64,000 nucleotides of DNA from Vibrio rumoiensis (GTDB lineage Bacteria > Pseudomonadota > Gammaproteobacteria > Enterobacterales > Vibrionaceae), in contig NZ_AP018685.1 of NCBI RefSeq assembly GCF_002218045.2, positions 806,001-870,000 on the forward strand, in the 5' to 3' direction. Of the stretch, positions 36,639 through 45,079 are shown one piece after another. The notes under the pieces are model-generated. The model was not told the origin of the DNA. It saw only the letters and a program-made list of their open reading frames with translations, and did no database searches. How positions within the stretch are numbered: position 1 is the first letter of the stretch; every line of letters starts with the position of its first letter. The translations under genes and the position numbers were made by a program.

Positions 36639-36816
36639 CGTAGGGTAACTCCATGTTTTAATTATTATGCTACGAAAGGATCGGTTTATCCGATTTAGGT
36701 TTGGGCTTTCGTAGACTTATTATTATCGATGAAGTTTTGAAGAATTACTTTGGACAGATAGCCAAATCGTGGGCAGTTAAATCATGCACAATTTGTTCAT
36801 TTGAATAGTTTTTAGA

Positions 36817-37953
36817 TCATTGTGTGATCTGGCAAGCAATATATAACTCGACCAATCCTGTAAAGTGATGTGGTGATATTTGGGTGATTTCTTCAATCTT
36901 ATTCAAGCGATATCGGAGCGTATTTCTGTGGATATACAAGCTATTAGCGCATTTGGATAAGTTGCCTTGATGTTCAAATAAGCGATATAAAGTTTTGATT
37001 AACTGCCCTGAACGGTCTTGCGTTTTGAGTTTAACAATCGCGTTACATAATTGTTCACCTTGCCAGTTTTGTTTTAATGGCGAAAGCAGCACTGGCATAC
37101 GCATATCTTCAAATAAATATTTGGTCTGTTTGGGATGGTAATGCTTGCCCAGTGTTAAGACTTGTTGAGCACTTTGAAAAGACCGCGGCATCTCCATTGG
37201 CGATGGAAAGTACTCACCAAGTGCAATGTGCAGGTGGTGAATATCTTGTTGTTGCAGTTGGTGGATGAGTTGATCGATGCGCTGGCTTTCTATTTGATAA
37301 TCCCAACGCTCAGAGTGTTGTTGGCATGGCTTTAGCACCAAAATCTGATTCATGGCGATGACTGCGACGAGGTTATTGCGTTGAGGGTACTCTAAGAGTT
37401 CAACCACTTTGCGGATGGTCGTTAACTGATTACTCTGTGGCGTTTCAGCCAGCTCAATTAAGACGGCGACTCGTGGTTGCTCAATATTTATCGATAACCG
37501 CTGCGCCCAATGTTCAAGCGCTTCTTCGGTTAGTTCATTGTTGACCCATGAGGAGATAAATTCCTCGATGTGGCGCTTATCCCACTGTAATTGTTCAATG
37601 AGCAGTGACCGCTCGATGATCATTTCAGAAGTCATTTTGACTAACGCGGCGTAGTTGCGGATCTCATCTGGGTTTCCGGTGATGCCTACCACGCCAATAA
37701 TGGTGTCATCATGTTTTAAGACTAAGTTGATACCCGGTTTAACGCCTTTTAGATTCTGACTGGTCTGTTGGGTGATTTCTGTGGTGTCACCATGTTGAAT
37801 CGCTAGCAAGGCACCATCGTGCAGTTGACCAATTCGTGTGGGATCGCCGCTGCTGATGATGACACCGTGGTCATTCATCACGTTGATGTTGGTATCAATG
37901 ATCGCCATGGTGCGATCAACGATTTGTTGGGCGAGTTGGGTATCTAAATACAT
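36817..37953 (-). CDS. cdaR: CdaR-family sugar-diacid regulator
   Basis: CdaR (SdaR) activates glucarate, galactarate and glycerate genes. The 378-residue protein has the N-terminal diacid-recognition domain (MYLDTQLAQQIVDRTMAI, then GVIISSGDPTRIGQLHDGA and GVVGITGNPDEIRNYA), a middle region, and a C-terminal PucR-type helix-turn-helix with SLYIHRNTLRYRLNKIEEIT. It lies 178 bases upstream of the permease gene in the same direction, as in Haemophilus and other species with this three-gene module. The genes of the diacid pathway itself are not in the window. Confidence 0.9.
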   Translation of the reverse strand: MYLDTQLAQQIVDRTMAIIDTNINVMNDHGVIISSGDPTRIGQLHDGALLAIQHGDTTEITQQTSQNLKGVKPGINLVLKHDDTIIGVVGITGNPDEIRNYAALVKMTSEMIIERSLLIEQLQWDKRHIEEFISSWVNNELTEEALEHWAQRLSINIEQPRVAVLIELAETPQSNQLTTIRKVVELLEYPQRNNLVAVIAMNQILVLKPCQQHSERWDYQIESQRIDQLIHQLQQQDIHHLHIALGEYFPSPMEMPRSFQSAQQVLTLGKHYHPKQTKYLFEDMRMPVLLSPLKQNWQGEQLCNAIVKLKTQDRSGQLIKTLYRLFEHQGNLSKCANSLYIHRNTLRYRLNKIEEITQISPHHFTGLVELYIACQITQ

Positions 37954-38052
37954 GAAAAAGCCGCGAGCAAAGGGTGAGTATTATTACCCTAACCTAGTCG
38001 GCTTATTTCGTCATAATGGCGTGATGATTTTGTGAAAGTGCACAAAAAACGC

Positions 38053-39261
38053 TTAAGAGGCTAGATGAAAAGCTTGCTTTAATGCTTTCAAATAATCTTC
38101 ATCTCGGCACATGCTTTTACCCGGTTCATCTGAAATTTTCGCAACCGGTTTACCTTGGCAGGCGGTGAGTTTGAGTACAATGTTGAGGCTATCCACATTG
38201 GGAATGTCGCAAGTTAATTTAGTCCCAATACCAAAGCTGGTTTGCACCCGATGAGCGAAGTGTTGATAGATCTCGATGGCTTTGGTTAGGGATAAACCAT
38301 CTGAAAAAACCAGCACTTTCGAGCTCGGATCGATACCTAGCTTTTGATAATGCGCAATGGCTTTTTCTCCCCACTCGATAGGATCACCACTGTCATGGCG
38401 TAAGCCGATAAACGTATTGGCCAGTGTTGGTGTAAAGTCGCGTAAAAAGGCATCCATGTTAATGCAATCGGTCAGCGCGATGCCTAACGTATCAGGGTAT
38501 TCTTTTATCCAAGTATGCAAAGCCAATTGTTGAGAATCGGCAAGCTCTCCGGCTAATTGCTGGTGGGCTTGAAACCATTCATGGGCTTGAGTGCCAACCG
38601 GCTTTAATCCTTTTTTGAAGGCAAGGTAGTAGTTTGATGTGCCATCAAATTGAGGGAAGTGTTCAATTAATTGATCGACAATACTGGCCTGCACCGCTTT
38701 GGAAAAACGGCGACGGGTGCCAAAGTCGATTAAGGAAAATCCAGAGAGATCTAAATCAGGGGCACTTTGTTTTAGTTGAGCAAGTTTGTGGTGCAAATGC
38801 TGACAGGCTTGCTCAACGCTGGCTTGCGGATAACGACTGCGTCCTCGAATTTCACTGATGATCGCTAAGAGTGGAACTTCCCACAAAATGACATCCAACC
38901 ATTTACCACGAATGGTAATGGCGAGTTGCTCACCATCTTGACGTACTTCAATGTTGCTTTGCTGAAAACGAAATGATGTTAAATATTCAATGTAGTCCGA
39001 TTTAAAGAAGGGCAGCTTAGCAAGATAATTTAATTCTTCAGCTTGAAATTGTAGCTGACATAAGTGGCTAATTTGTTCCATCACTTCATCAAAGTACGGT
39101 CGTAAATCTTCTTGGCTCCGGCAGTGAAATTCTGCCACCACATCAACATCAGGGTATTGATGAAACACCGCTTGTTGCATGTGTAGCTTATAAGCGTCGG
39201 TATCAAGTAATGATGTGATAATGGCCGACGAGGGCTCAAGGTGATGGGATGCTACAGTCAT
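38053..39261 (-). CDS. pncB: nicotinate phosphoribosyltransferase
   Basis: PncB converts nicotinate and PRPP to nicotinate mononucleotide in NAD salvage. The 402-residue protein matches E. coli (400). Family landmarks are LLDTDAYKLHMQQAVFH at residues ~18-34, the FGTRRRFS motif, GTQAHEW (phosphorylatable histidine region) and GLRHDSGDP. It is single-gene, with dapD on the same strand upstream and its terminator between. A perfect 20-bp palindrome lies 113 bases before its start. The ribosome site is weak. Confidence 0.96.
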   Translation of the reverse strand: MTVASHHLEPSSAIITSLLDTDAYKLHMQQAVFHQYPDVDVVAEFHCRSQEDLRPYFDEVMEQISHLCQLQFQAEELNYLAKLPFFKSDYIEYLTSFRFQQSNIEVRQDGEQLAITIRGKWLDVILWEVPLLAIISEIRGRSRYPQASVEQACQHLHHKLAQLKQSAPDLDLSGFSLIDFGTRRRFSKAVQASIVDQLIEHFPQFDGTSNYYLAFKKGLKPVGTQAHEWFQAHQQLAGELADSQQLALHTWIKEYPDTLGIALTDCINMDAFLRDFTPTLANTFIGLRHDSGDPIEWGEKAIAHYQKLGIDPSSKVLVFSDGLSLTKAIEIYQHFAHRVQTSFGIGTKLTCDIPNVDSLNIVLKLTACQGKPVAKISDEPGKSMCRDEDYLKALKQAFHLAS

Positions 39262-39373
39262 AACTACTATTTGATAATGAGGTAATCCGAGTAGTGTACC
39301 TGATCTTCACCTAATTGAAAAAGCGCAGAAGAAGGAGAGCGGTGGAGAGCTTAATAAGTATTTGGCCTATGAT

Positions 39374-39393
39374 GATCTAAAAGCTTTTAGATC
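39374..39393. promoter_or_regulatory. perfect 20-bp palindrome upstream of pncB
   Basis: GATCTAAAAG is followed at once by its exact reverse complement CTTTTAGATC, and the flanks CTATGAT and ATAG extend the symmetry with a short bulge. It lies within the 305-base gap between pncB and dapD (39262-39566), upstream of pncB and beyond the dapD terminator. It could be an operator. The rest of that gap holds the dapD terminator and an imperfect inverted repeat near 39482-39512. Confidence 0.4.
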
Positions 39394-39422
39394 ATAGTAA
39401 CCCTTCCTTGTTTTGTATAATA

Positions 39423-39448
39423 AAAATCCCGCCATAATGACGGGATTT
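39423..39448 (-). terminator. terminator of dapD
   Basis: AAATCCCG pairs with CGGGATTT around a 9-base loop; on the minus strand it is followed by TTTTTA. It lies about 120 bases after the dapD stop. Confidence 0.7.
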
Positions 39449-39566
39449 CAATAGGTTAGTTTGTACAGCTTTTTTCATGCTTAGGTTGTATGGTATTTGG
39501 CCTACCATAACCTTAATACTATTTTTGCTGTTAACAACAACCTTGTCATTTCAAATACCAAGACAA

Positions 39567-40598
39567 TTAGTTATTTGAATGCAGCTCGCTATTTAACTCA
39601 ACCGCAGACTTATTCGTTAAGCATTCAATCTTGCCAGTGACTGAGTTACGACGGAATAGTAGGTCTGGTTTACCAGCTAAATCGCGCGCTTTCGCCACTT
39701 CTACTTCATTACCTGAAGCATCAAGCATCGTAACTTTAGTGCCCGCTGTGATGTAAAGACCCGATTCAATCGTACAACGATCACCCAGTGGGAAACCAAG
39801 ACCTGCGTTGGCACCTAGTAGGCTGTTCTCGCCAATAGAGATCACCACTTTACCGCCGCCTGATAGTGTACCCATGATGGAAGCACCACCACCGATGTCA
39901 GAACCTTCGCCAACCATTACACCGGCTGAAATACGGCCTTCAACCATGCTGACACCAGTTGTACCAGCGTTGAAGTTGATGAAGCCTTCGTGCATGACAG
40001 TGGTGCCTTCGCCGACATGTGCGCCAAGACGTACGCGAGAGGTATCAGCAATACGTACACCGGTTGGAACAATGTAATCGACCATTTTCGGGAACTTATC
40101 TACGCAATCGACAGTTAGTGTTTCGCCATTTAAGCGAGCTTCAATTTGACGGCTTGCTAATTCAGGAAGATCGATCGGCCCTTGGTTAGTCCATGCAATG
40201 TTGTGCAGTAGACCAAAAATACCATCAAGTACGATGCCATGTGGCTTCGCTAAACGATGAGAGATCAATTGAAGTTTTAGGAAGCCTTCAGCGACAGAGC
40301 TTGGTTGCTCATCTTTAGCAAGAACAACTAATACCAGTGGTTGAGAAGATTGCGCGGCTTTTTCGGCAAAATCAGCATTCGCAATGTCACCATTTGCTGC
40401 AAATGCAGTCGATAGTTCACCAGCAAGCTCATTGCTGATTTCAATCGCTTGGTTGCCTTCTGAGTATCCTGAAACCTGCGCAATTGCTGCAACAAGTGCA
40501 TCTGATGGGTTTAAGACTGGGCTTGGGAAAAATGCTTCGATGATTTTACCATCACGGTTTTTGGTAGCCGTACCAAAGGCAAGTGCGAAATGTGCCAT
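39567..40598 (-). CDS. dapD: tetrahydrodipicolinate N-succinyltransferase, long form
   Basis: DapD succinylates tetrahydrodipicolinate in lysine and diaminopimelate synthesis. At 343 residues this is the long form found in vibrios and other groups, not the 274-residue E. coli type. The left-handed beta-helix of hexapeptide repeats is clear from about residue 175 to 275 (GAHVGEGTTVMHEGFINFNA, then GVMVGEGSDIGGGASIMGTL). The N-terminal 170 residues are the extra domain of the long form. A GGAGAG ribosome site precedes the ATG. The assignment is secure. Confidence 0.95.
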   Translation of the reverse strand: MAHFALAFGTATKNRDGKIIEAFFPSPVLNPSDALVAAIAQVSGYSEGNQAIEISNELAGELSTAFAANGDIANADFAEKAAQSSQPLVLVVLAKDEQPSSVAEGFLKLQLISHRLAKPHGIVLDGIFGLLHNIAWTNQGPIDLPELASRQIEARLNGETLTVDCVDKFPKMVDYIVPTGVRIADTSRVRLGAHVGEGTTVMHEGFINFNAGTTGVSMVEGRISAGVMVGEGSDIGGGASIMGTLSGGGKVVISIGENSLLGANAGLGFPLGDRCTIESGLYITAGTKVTMLDASGNEVEVAKARDLAGKPDLLFRRNSVTGKIECLTNKSAVELNSELHSNN

Positions 40599-40750
40599 TT
40601 AAAAATCTCTCCATATAAAGTAAAGGGTAAACGTGTATTTACCGATTGAATTGCAAATGTTGTCTCCAATCATAATGATTGCTAGCCAGTGTGGAAAGGC
40701 TTGAAGGGAAAATAATCAGCATTGAACTGCATTATTATTCATGTTTTTTG

Positions 40751-41332
40751 TCACTCTTCGGTCTTTATTGGAGGATTCACCCCAATAGGTAGAAAATAGA
40801 CTCCGAGTTCTTGTTGGAGTATTTTTGCGACGGCTAGATAAAAAGCACAACAACCGCATAGGATCCCAACCAAACTTGCTATCACATTAATAGATGGCGA
40901 TGGAATAAATTGCTGCAGTGCTAGCAGGAGATACAACACGGCTAAAGAGGTGAAAATGGCGAAATCCATCAAGCTTAATTGGCGAGCGATGATAGCCATG
41001 ATGCTCGTAAATATTCCCCATAACAGGAAATAACAGCCAACCAAGGCTGTCGGAGGAGTTAGAGAGATATTCATTAAAGGAAATAATAAAATCCCAACAT
41101 AAGATAGCCAATAGAGACCATAGGCACTAAACGTGATCCCAGCAAAAGTATGACCTTGTTTGTACTCGACCAGCCCGATAAAAAGTTGAGTCCCACCTCC
41201 AAAAATAAGTGCCATTGAAATGATTAATGCATTTAATGGAAATAACCCGAATCCGTGCAAGTTCACCAATATACTGGTCAAGCTAAACGCAAATAGCCCT
41301 AATGGCGTGTAATCAATAGAAAAGGATTTCAT
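40751..41332 (-). CDS. SatP/GPR1-FUN34-YaaH-like acetate transporter homologue
   Basis: This 193-residue membrane protein has six hydrophobic helices and the overall pattern of the acetate uptake transporter family: PLGLFAFSLTSILVNLHGFG near the N terminus and FGGGTQLFIGLVEYKQGHTF in the middle. The family signature NPAPLGL is altered to DYTPLGL, so the first Asn-Pro is missing and the substrate may differ. I chose the ATG at 41332 by family length (E. coli SatP 188); the frame stays open to 41419 without a convincing start. The ribosome site is weak. It is not obviously in an operon. Confidence 0.75.
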   Translation of the reverse strand: MKSFSIDYTPLGLFAFSLTSILVNLHGFGLFPLNALIISMALIFGGGTQLFIGLVEYKQGHTFAGITFSAYGLYWLSYVGILLFPLMNISLTPPTALVGCYFLLWGIFTSIMAIIARQLSLMDFAIFTSLAVLYLLLALQQFIPSPSINVIASLVGILCGCCAFYLAVAKILQQELGVYFLPIGVNPPIKTEE

Positions 41333-41488
41333 AGAGTGAGTGGATGAATAATTAAACTGTGAGAATAGTAATAGCACTCTAACAAAGAAGTGTGAATGAT
41401 TGCATTCAAAATTGTACACAATGGTTAGGTTTCGTTTTCGGGAAGATCAATTAACGGTATTAATATCACTTCCCATTCTATTTGCTAC

Positions 41489-42268
41489 TTACGCTGCTTG
41501 CTCTAAAGCAGGAGGCGTTAAGTAATATTGCCAAACGTCATGATATAGGCTTAGTGATTGATTTCTAAGCTGATTGACTTTCGATTTTTCAAACTCATTG
41601 AGATTTCGATTTTCGATCATCGCGGTACGCTCAATGTGCTGAATTTTTTCATAAAGAACGTGTTCCTCACCACTTTTAATTTTAGCAATTTCATCTAAAT
41701 GGAATTGCACTTCGGCGATAAGGCCAGAATGGGGCATTTGAACCAGTACCTTTAGATCGCGATAACCAGAAGGTGCGGGGGTTTTAAAACGATTTTTGAC
41801 CTGTAGTACGCTTGCTTGCTGGTGAAGTTGTTGATAGGCCCTAACCAGGCTTGGTAAATCTTGCGCAACAATGGTTGCCCGTGCTAAATCGGTAATTCTA
41901 TCCGCTTGTCCGTTGAGTTTTTTCTCGACTTTTTCTTTTGCTCGCTGCTGAGATTTTACGCCAGCAAAGGCTGGTTGAGTGTGAGTATTTAAGGCAATAC
42001 TTTTACACAGCACTTCTAATTCATGTTGAGCTTGTGGGGCTTGTGAATAGAGATGGTCAAAATTACCAATAGGCTGCCTGAGCGTATCGGAGTGAATATC
42101 TGGAATACTGTATAAGCCACTGAGAGAATGTTTAAAGGCTTGAGGACACGATTGATTGATTTGTGGACGGGATTGCGATGATTGTACTTGATTCAACTGA
42201 ATAGCATACGCCGGGGTGCGGCTGAGTAGCAGCAACATGATTGTTGTCGTACGTAAGAAAAACTTCAT
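41489..42268 (-). CDS. exported protein with RelA/SpoT-like nucleotidyltransferase fold
   Basis: The 259-residue protein starts with a clean signal peptide (MKFFLRTTTIMLLLLSRTPA, cleavage after AYA at residue 22). The mature part carries a RelA/SpoT synthetase-like pattern: VKSQQRAKEKVEKKL (about 104-118), DLARATIV with D127 and R130, SGYRDLKVLV (167-176) in place of the GYQSIH motif, and AEVQFHL with E186. The acidic residues that hold magnesium in (p)ppGpp synthetases are thus kept. No hydrolase, TGS or ACT domain is present. A GAGG site precedes the ATG at 42268. A classical stringent-response role is unlikely outside the cytoplasm; a secreted or periplasmic nucleotidyltransferase is possible. 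No immunity gene is evident beside it. Confidence 0.75.
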   Translation of the reverse strand: MKFFLRTTTIMLLLLSRTPAYAIQLNQVQSSQSRPQINQSCPQAFKHSLSGLYSIPDIHSDTLRQPIGNFDHLYSQAPQAQHELEVLCKSIALNTHTQPAFAGVKSQQRAKEKVEKKLNGQADRITDLARATIVAQDLPSLVRAYQQLHQQASVLQVKNRFKTPAPSGYRDLKVLVQMPHSGLIAEVQFHLDEIAKIKSGEEHVLYEKIQHIERTAMIENRNLNEFEKSKVNQLRNQSLSLYHDVWQYYLTPPALEQAA

Positions 42269-42501
42269 AAGCAACCTCTATCAGACAATAAAACGGGGAA
42301 CCTAAAGGATATGTTTTGTCTTGGTGCGAATAAATTTTCTATGTTCAACGACTATTTGGAAAAACGAGAGTGAGAAAACTGTCGTAAGCTAATCGTGTTG
42401 AATCAACGCTGATACTTACAATAGCAGAGTGTAAGTCGAGAAGATGTTATGGAAGTTTCAGCTTTCGGTATTAATTGTGAATTAACCGTAAGGGAATGTA
42501 A

Positions 42502-42536
42502 AAACAGCCAGTTGCTATGGGGCTAACTGGCTGTTT
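42502..42536 (-). terminator. terminator of yebG
   Basis: AAACAGCCAGTT pairs perfectly with AACTGGCTGTTT, loop 11 bases, followed on the minus strand by TTTTTACATT. It lies 24 bases after the yebG stop. Confidence 0.85.
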
Positions 42537-42559
42537 CATTTGTATAGTGAAGTACAGGC

Positions 42560-42850
42560 TTATGCTGCTTCGCTATCTTTATCTGTGCTTTTCGGCGCTT
42601 TGGCTTTTTTTTCTGTAGGACGACGTTTAGCCCCTAAAGCGAATAATACTTCATCTTTATTTTGTGCAAGATACATAGATAACTCTTCTTTTTGGTTATC
42701 ATCTTCAATGATCTTGCTGCTTTCTAACAAAGTGAATAGTTCGTCCGCCATATCCAACATTTTGTCATAAGCGTCAGCTTCAGCCTTGGAAGTAAAAGTC
42801 ATCTTTTCTTCTCCGTTGCGTTCCACCACGTACTTGACGATTACAGCCAT
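42560..42850 (-). CDS. yebG: SOS-induced protein YebG
   Basis: YebG is a small DNA-damage-inducible protein conserved in gammaproteobacteria; its molecular role is not well defined. The 96-residue product has the family core AVIVKYVVERNGEEKMTFTS and KAEADAYDKMLDMADEL, with a lysine-rich C-terminal tail. I chose the ATG at 42850, which gives the family N terminus; the frame continues to 42892 without support. A perfect LexA box 61 bases upstream and a strong terminator make this a stand-alone SOS gene. Confidence 0.93.
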   Translation of the reverse strand: MAVIVKYVVERNGEEKMTFTSKAEADAYDKMLDMADELFTLLESSKIIEDDNQKEELSMYLAQNKDEVLFALGAKRRPTEKKAKAPKSTDKDSEAA

Positions 42851-42910
42851 GGTTATCCTCGTATGCAATTTTTTGAATGTATTTAATACCAACGTTTATT
42901 ACTGGTATAA

Positions 42911-42926
42911 CTGTTTTTTTATACAG
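42911..42926 (-). promoter_or_regulatory. LexA (SOS) box of yebG
   Basis: CTGTTTTTTTATACAG matches the CTG-N10-CAG LexA operator exactly, and the inner bases are AT-rich as in strong boxes. It lies 61 bases upstream of the yebG start. LexA control of yebG is established in E. coli. Confidence 0.85.
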
Positions 42927-42972
42927 TTAATTTTGGTAAATGTCCAGCAGTTATCGTTTTTGTTATGCGATG

Positions 42973-43875
42973 CTAGATTGAAGTGAGCATTTTCCAATCA
43001 GTACAAAATTGCATAAAGGTTTTCAGTAATGGGCTTTGGTATTTTTCTTTGTGTACCAGTAGCCAAAAACGACGCGTCATATCGAGTGGTACTTTTAACT
43101 CAACAACCCGATTATCTCGAATGGCCGATTGTGCCGCTAAGCGAGATAGACAAGCTAAACCAAGGTTGGCCGCAGTGGCATTGATAATGGCTTCCGTAGT
43201 ATTGAGTTGGAATGACTCTGTCCATATTTCAATCCGTGGAGCGACGGTACGTAAGAAAAATTCTCGAGTTCCCGAACCTGCTTCACGTAGTAACCACTGG
43301 GTATTTTCCAAATCGCCAGCTTTGATTGAGCCTACTTGGGCGAGAGGGTGATTGGGCGCGCAGACGATACACATTTCATCTTGGTTCCAAGGCCGCATTA
43401 AAAGTTGGTCGGATTGTACTTTTCCTTCTACCAATCCTAAATCGAGCTCGTAATCAGTCAGCTTTTCACAAATCAAACTGGTATTGGAGATTAATAAGCT
43501 TTGTTGCTGATGCTGTGAGTGTCGGCGAAAGTCTCGCAGCAAATAAGGTGCAACTTGGTTACCTATGGTATCACTGGCACCAATTTTCAATTGACCATGT
43601 AGAGACTGATCAAACTGAAACATGTGTTGAATGTCTTCACTACGGTGCAGAAGTTCATCGGCAAGGGGTAATAAACGTTTGCCTTCTTGATTTAAAACCA
43701 AGCGGTTATTGACACGATCAAACAGGACATGACCTAGTTGCTTTTCCAGTTCCCCTAAAGACAAGCTCACGGCGGCTTTAGATAGAAATAACTTTTCAGC
43801 TGCCGCGGTTAAGGTTTTGTGTTGAGTCAGTGCGGTGAATACTTTGAGTTGTTTGAGTGTCACATTGGTCGCCAT
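42973..43875 (-). CDS. LysR-family transcriptional regulator
   Basis: The 300-residue protein has the LysR N-terminal winged helix (LKQLKVFTALTQHKTLTAAA, then KAAVSLSLGELEKQLGHVLFDR) and a substrate-binding domain from about residue 90. It resembles the CysB/YeiE-like branch in general features, but I cannot name it. It is divergent from the TehA-family transporter gene with 118 bases between them, where a TTTAA-N7-TTAAA dyad lies. Control of that transporter is the simplest inference. Confidence 0.88.
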   Translation of the reverse strand: MATNVTLKQLKVFTALTQHKTLTAAAEKLFLSKAAVSLSLGELEKQLGHVLFDRVNNRLVLNQEGKRLLPLADELLHRSEDIQHMFQFDQSLHGQLKIGASDTIGNQVAPYLLRDFRRHSQHQQQSLLISNTSLICEKLTDYELDLGLVEGKVQSDQLLMRPWNQDEMCIVCAPNHPLAQVGSIKAGDLENTQWLLREAGSGTREFFLRTVAPRIEIWTESFQLNTTEAIINATAANLGLACLSRLAAQSAIRDNRVVELKVPLDMTRRFWLLVHKEKYQSPLLKTFMQFCTDWKMLTSI

Positions 43876-43902
43876 AGTGGATCTCGATTTATGTTTTATT
43901 TA

Positions 43903-43919
43903 TTTAAACGGTTGTTAAA
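43903..43919. promoter_or_regulatory. candidate LysR-type operator
   Basis: TTTAA-N7-TTAAA is a short dyad of the T-N11-A kind used by LysR regulators, located between the divergent LysR and transporter genes. The surrounding sequence is AT-rich. Confidence 0.35.
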
Positions 43920-43993
43920 TATAATTAGATATATTTAAACATTGTGCAAGGTTATTATGTGCTCATTGGTTACTTTTACCCTGTGAGGCAATG

Positions 43994-44998
43994 ATGAATC
44001 AGACGATTAAGACCCGAATTGCTGGCGCTCCAACTCCTATGGCTGGACTGGCTTTAGGTATCGCGAGTTTAGGATGGTGCTGGGAAAATGCCTTGCCACT
44101 TAATGGTTATGCTCAACACTGGAGTGCTGGGATTGCTTCGGTTTTATTAGTTATTTTAACGATTAAGTTTATTTTTCATCCCAAATTGATTGCCAATGAT
44201 ATCGCGCATCCTGTTGTCGGCAGTGTTGTTCCTACATTCTCAATGGCAACAATGGTGGTATCAAGTACTGTCGGGCATGTTAACCCTGTTTTGGGCGATA
44301 GTTTGTGGTTATTCGCGGTAGGGCTGCATATTATTTTCTTAGCCGCATTTATTTACCATAGAGCAAAAGAATTTAAAGTTCATCACATGGTGCCGAGTTG
44401 GTTTGTACCGCCGATTGGTATCATTGTGGCAGACGTTTCGTATTCAGGTAATCCAACACTTTCTTGGATTGCGTATTCCGTATTGGTGTTTGGTATTGCC
44501 TGTTATGCCGTTATGCTACCGATGATGATTTATCGTTTTATTTTTTGTCAGCAAGTACCCGATGCGGCGAAGCCAACCTTGGCCATTATGGCCGCACCTG
44601 CAAGCTTATCACTGGCGGGTTATTTAACCTTTACGCCTGAGCCGTCTTTGTTATTAGTGATGAGCTTAATGACGCTTGCGCTACTGATGACAGTGCTCAT
44701 TTATTTAGCGTTTTTTAAGTTGTTAATGTTGCCTTTTAGTCCCGGTTATGCGGCTTTTACGTTTCCTATGGTGATTGGCGCCACCGCGCTATTTAAAACG
44801 GCGCATTGGATGGCGACGGTGGAGGTCTTAGCCCAATATCGGGAGTCGATTCAATTATTGGCGATGGGGGAGCTTATCGTGGCAACACTGATTGTGGCGT
44901 ATGTCGCGTTGCGTTATTGGATGTTCTATCGCCCACATCAATTACTTGGGCTGCCAACAAGAACCATCGATATAAATAATAGAGTTAATAATCACTAA
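43994..44998 (+). CDS. TehA-family (TDT) transporter
   Basis: The 334-residue protein belongs to the tellurite-resistance/dicarboxylate transporter family. It has ten hydrophobic helices and the family opening PTPMAGLALGIASLGWCWEN. The family includes TehA, SLAC1-like anion channels and malate or sulfite exporters, so the substrate cannot be fixed. No tehB is beside it. The ATG at 43994 is better spaced from GAGG than the one at 43991. It is divergent from a LysR gene that probably controls it. Confidence 0.85.
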   Translation: MNQTIKTRIAGAPTPMAGLALGIASLGWCWENALPLNGYAQHWSAGIASVLLVILTIKFIFHPKLIANDIAHPVVGSVVPTFSMATMVVSSTVGHVNPVLGDSLWLFAVGLHIIFLAAFIYHRAKEFKVHHMVPSWFVPPIGIIVADVSYSGNPTLSWIAYSVLVFGIACYAVMLPMMIYRFIFCQQVPDAAKPTLAIMAAPASLSLAGYLTFTPEPSLLLVMSLMTLALLMTVLIYLAFFKLLMLPFSPGYAAFTFPMVIGATALFKTAHWMATVEVLAQYRESIQLLAMGELIVATLIVAYVALRYWMFYRPHQLLGLPTRTIDINNRVNNH

Positions 44999-45079
44999 TA
45001 CATTCGGTTAAACAATTTCAACCCCCTAAGGCACTTATGCTAATCTGTGACTATCTGAGCCCTGTAGCGTGAGTGCCTT

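Noticed and set aside
43326..43712. Plus-strand ORF of 128 residues opposite the LysR gene
   Set aside because: Shadow of a clear LysR coding frame.
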